7,455 nucleotides of DNA, taken from the NCBI GenBank assembly GCA_050693155.1, contig JBOGWA010000027.1:1-7455 (forward strand). The letters are read 5' to 3'. The stretch's first letter is position 1; each line of letters starts with the position of its first letter. Source of the stretch: JBOGWA01 sp050693155. GTDB taxonomy: Bacteria; Actinomycetota; UBA4738; CALAEC01. Positions 5,387-7,455 of the stretch are shown piece after piece. The position numbers and the translations under genes are program-made. The notes beneath the pieces were generated by a model, which saw nothing but the letters and a program-made list of their open reading frames with translations, did no database searches and had not been told where the DNA came from.

Positions 5387-6505
5387 ATGAAGTTGAGAAT
5401 GCGAGCATCAGTCATCGGAATGGTGGCGCTTGCGCTCGCTATGGTTGGGGCTTCCTCTGGTTCAGCCCAGAATGTGGCGTCTTTCAGCGCCGCTGCTGAC
5501 ACCACGGGGTTCGACCTCGACCTGGCGGGCAGCGACGTACTCACCTTCGGCGTCAGTCACGCGGACGTCGACTCCACGCCGCAGTCGAACGCGAGCGGCG
5601 ACGGATTCGTCGAGTCCGGCCTGGCGCAGGTGACCTGTTCCGGTAACGCAACCGATGCCTCGACGGGGATCGGTCCTGGCCAAGTTGGCGACCCGAGCAT
5701 CCTCGAGGTCAACCTCGGGATCCCGACCGCCGACTGCGCAACGACCCTGACGCCGCTTTCGGCGACGGGTTCCGGAGCGCTGGCCGAGGTGGGCGTGAGC
5801 GTGGGCGTTCCTGACGTCCTTCGCGCCGCGGTCGACCTCAGCGTCATGAAGGGAACCTCGACGGCTTCGTCGGCGGCTCCCGGTACGGTGAACTCCGAGG
5901 CGGTTGTTTCGCAGGTTGACCTGGCAGTCACGCTCGACGCGGTTGCCCTCGCCGACACGCTCGAGGACCCGGTCTGCACCGGGCTCGCAGGGCTGCCGGC
6001 GATCGGTGGAACGCTCGAGCCGATCTGCCGCGACCTGTTCACGACCGTTAGGGGCGACACCGAGCTCCTTCGCGTGACCGTGCTCCCCGCGCGTGCAACC
6101 TGCGCGTTCGACGGGCAGAAGGCCACGGCAGAGGGTGACGCTGCGATCGTTACGATCCGGCTGCTCGGCCAGGAGCTCTCGATCCGGGTGGGTCAGACGA
6201 TCACCCTGCTCGAGGGCACCCCGCTCGAGATCACAATCGGACTGGGTGTTGTGACCACCGAAGGGAATGGAACGAACGCTGCGAGCGCAAGGGCGCAGAG
6301 CGCGTTCATCGAGCTCCTGAACAAGACCATCGTTCTGGTGCTCTCGGACGCGGCCTGCACCGCCAGCGGTGCCTTCGGCATCGGTGTGCCGCCCGAGCGT
6401 GACGTTCCGCTCCCGGTGACCGGTACTCCGATCCTCCCGCTGCTTGCAGGCGGGTCGGCAATGGCGGCTGGTGCGTTCGGCATCCGTCGTTTCCTGAAGC
6501 GGTAA
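5387..6505 (+). CDS. Secreted LPVTG cell-wall-anchored surface protein
   Basis: A 372-residue exported protein with both ends expected of a sortase substrate. A Sec signal peptide covers residues 1-27 (MKLRMR, a hydrophobic core 9-21, likely cleavage after GSA). The C-terminus has the sorting signal LPVTG at 342-346, a hydrophobic stretch to about 365, and a basic tail RRFLKR. The mature part is low in charge, rich in Ala, Val, Thr, Ser and Gly, and probably made of beta strands. It has six cysteines (84, 117, 197, 214, 239, 324), enough for three disulfides. I recognise no named domain; its alternating hydrophobic and Ser/Ala/Thr-rich blocks recall actinobacterial 'choice-of-anchor' surface proteins, but that is only an impression. 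The ATG has AAAGGGG upstream. The sortase gene follows after 16 bp, so that enzyme probably anchors it. Confidence 0.9.
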   Translation: MKLRMRASVIGMVALALAMVGASSGSAQNVASFSAAADTTGFDLDLAGSDVLTFGVSHADVDSTPQSNASGDGFVESGLAQVTCSGNATDASTGIGPGQVGDPSILEVNLGIPTADCATTLTPLSATGSGALAEVGVSVGVPDVLRAAVDLSVMKGTSTASSAAPGTVNSEAVVSQVDLAVTLDAVALADTLEDPVCTGLAGLPAIGGTLEPICRDLFTTVRGDTELLRVTVLPARATCAFDGQKATAEGDAAIVTIRLLGQELSIRVGQTITLLEGTPLEITIGLGVVTTEGNGTNAASARAQSAFIELLNKTIVLVLSDAACTASGAFGIGVPPERDVPLPVTGTPILPLLAGGSAMAAGAFGIRRFLKR

Positions 6506-6521
6506 CGAAGTCGGTTTCGGG

Positions 6522-7235
6522 ATGAGCGATAAATCCCCGCTCTACCCGGACGAGGTCCTCTCGGGGGATCCGGACGGGGGCAGGGGCCGGCGCACACGCT
6601 CAGGTGTGTGGCTGGTGTTGGATTCCCTGCGCCGCCGTCCGGTCCCCCGGCGGATCCTCGGGACGTTTTCGATTCTGCTCTTGATCGGTGGCGTGCTTCT
6701 TTTCAGCTACCCGTTTCTCACGAACCTCTACGCCGACTGGAAGCAGTCGGGCCTCGCAGAGGACCTCGCGAGCGCAGACGCTCGCGAGGCGTGGCTGAGC
6801 AGGACGATCAAGCCCGGGGACGCACTCACGAGGATCAGGATCCCGAAGCTCGGTGTGGACTCCATCGTCGTCGAGGGCACCAGCCTCGCGGCGCTCCGCG
6901 CCGGCTCGGGACACTACGAGAACACAGCGCTCCCGTGCGACCCTGGGAACGTCGGGATCGCAGGGCACCGGACCACGTGGTCGAAGCCGTTCGCGAACAT
7001 TAATGAGCTCGCGGTCGGTGACCGGATCATCTTGGACACACCCATCGGACGGTGCGTGTACGAGTTGGGCCGGAACCCGTGGACAACGACGCCCTACGAC
7101 ATCAGCGTGGTGGCAGCGAGCACGAACCCGCTGCTCACGCTGACGACGTGCGACCCTCCGGGTTCGAGCAGCGAGCGGCTGATCGTCCGGGCCGAAATGA
7201 TCAAGAGCAAGCTCTTCCAGAACTCCCAGAGCTAG
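6522..7235 (+). CDS. Class E-like sortase
   Basis: A membrane-anchored cysteine transpeptidase that cuts LPXTG-like sorting signals and joins the protein to peptidoglycan. The product has 237 residues: a polar, basic cytoplasmic N-terminus (1-44), one transmembrane segment (about 45-67) and an extracellular sortase beta-barrel from about 95. Catalytic residues are His149 in GIAGHRTTWSKPF (145-157), Cys210 in LTLTTC (205-210) and Arg219 in SERLIVRA (217-224). The AGHRTT and TLTTC signatures point to class E, common in Actinomycetota. The residue after the catalytic cysteine is Asp, where I recall His in many class E enzymes. It lies 16 bp after the LPVTG protein and before a strong terminator, so the two form a compact operon. 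Its start has only a weak ribosome binding site, and reinitiation after the upstream gene is plausible. Confidence 0.94.
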   Translation: MSDKSPLYPDEVLSGDPDGGRGRRTRSGVWLVLDSLRRRPVPRRILGTFSILLLIGGVLLFSYPFLTNLYADWKQSGLAEDLASADAREAWLSRTIKPGDALTRIRIPKLGVDSIVVEGTSLAALRAGSGHYENTALPCDPGNVGIAGHRTTWSKPFANINELAVGDRIILDTPIGRCVYELGRNPWTTTPYDISVVAASTNPLLTLTTCDPPGSSSERLIVRAEMIKSKLFQNSQS

Positions 7236-7251
7236 CTCGGAAGCAACGTCG

Positions 7252-7282
7252 GTAGGGGCCGGGCCTCCCGCCCGGCCCTTAC
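7252..7282 (+). terminator. Intrinsic terminator after the sortase gene
   Basis: A 13-bp stem pairs 7252-7264 with 7270-7282, with one G-T wobble and a 5-base loop CTCCC. The core is GGGCCGGGC against GCCCGGCCC. A short T-rich tail (TGTTT) follows. It begins 16 bp after the sortase stop and isolates the next gene. Confidence 0.85.
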
Positions 7283-7297
7283 TGTTTCCCCTCGGAT

Positions 7298-7328
7298 TTG
7301 ACATTCGCCCCCCCCCTTGTGTGAGACT
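7298..7328 (+). promoter_or_regulatory. Promoter with a poly-C spacer for the last gene
   Basis: TTGACA (7298-7303) is a perfect -35 box. The best -10 candidate is GAGACT (7323-7328), preceded by TGTGT; the spacer is 19 bp and contains nine consecutive C residues (7308-7316). Loss of one or two C residues would bring the spacer to 17-18 bp. Transcription would start near 7335, about 31 bases before the ATG. Confidence 0.5.
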
Positions 7329-7365
7329 CCGGGAGGTTGTCTGGTCACCGACGCAAGGAGGCGCT

Positions 7366-7455
7366 ATGACTACTGCCCGCAGGGCAACTGCTCTGGTTCT
7401 GATGTCCACCCTGCTTGCTCTGGGGTCCTTTACCTCAGCAGCGGTTGCCGACGAG
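7366..7455 (+). CDS. Exported protein, N-terminal fragment
   Basis: The first 30 codons of a gene cut by the window edge. A strong ribosome binding site, AAGGAGG (7355-7361), precedes the ATG by four bases. The peptide starts MTTARR, continues with a hydrophobic core (about residues 8-20) and ends SAAVADE, a Sec signal peptide with likely cleavage after AVA. It follows the surface protein-sortase operon but has its own promoter beyond a terminator. It could be another surface or secreted protein; the mature part is not visible. Confidence 0.75.
   Translation, partial: MTTARRATALVLMSTLLALGSFTSAAVADE

Noticed and set aside
5035..5544. 169-codon minus-strand open frame across the surface-protein start
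   Set aside because: It is Pro/Ser/Arg-rich with no family match and conflicts with the signal peptide region of a well-supported gene.
6600..7409. 269-codon minus-strand open frame
   Set aside because: It is antisense to the sortase, spans its terminator and next promoter, and has shadow-type Arg-rich composition.

Overview
The window is high-GC DNA with dense coding on both strands and features typical of Actinomycetota: a nickel superoxide dismutase with its maturation peptidase, an actinobacterial-type inositol-1-phosphate synthase beside a PadR regulator, a class E-like sortase, GTG starts, and promoters with TAGGCT-type -10 boxes. The lineage below phylum cannot be fixed from this sequence alone.

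Layout. Positions 1-148 hold no gene but a three-copy ~30-bp GC-rich repeat. Positions 149-1385 (minus strand) carry sodN followed by a membrane protein resembling the membrane domain of urate hydroxylase PuuD, with its own likely promoter and an 11-bp repeat in front. sodX (1460-1945, plus) is divergent from sodN across 74 bp and probably leaderless. Its 3' end overlaps the 3' end of a convergent MFS transporter (1900-3054 and upstream, minus). That transporter is the last gene of a minus-strand set padR - ino1 - MFS. padR and ino1 overlap by ATGA. A TTGACA promoter in front of padR overlaps a tandem pair of perfect 13-bp dyads, probably the PadR operator. After a gene-free stretch (about 5029-5386) come a secreted LPVTG-anchored surface protein (5387-6505) and, 16 bp later, a sortase (6522-7235). 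A strong hairpin terminator closes that pair. The window ends in the first 30 codons of another exported protein, whose promoter has nine C residues in its spacer.

How the genes fit together. SodX should cut the SodN propeptide to free the His-Cys nickel hook. PadR should autoregulate its operon and so control Ino1, the first step to inositol lipids and inositol-containing thiols in Actinomycetota. The sortase should anchor its neighbour to the cell wall. No phage, IS element, CRISPR array, tRNA or rRNA was seen.

Nothing here is clearly a new system. The points most worth a second look are the PadR dyad array, the missing canonical start for the MFS gene, the poly-C promoter spacer at the right edge, and the stand-alone PuuD-like protein next to the nickel SOD.
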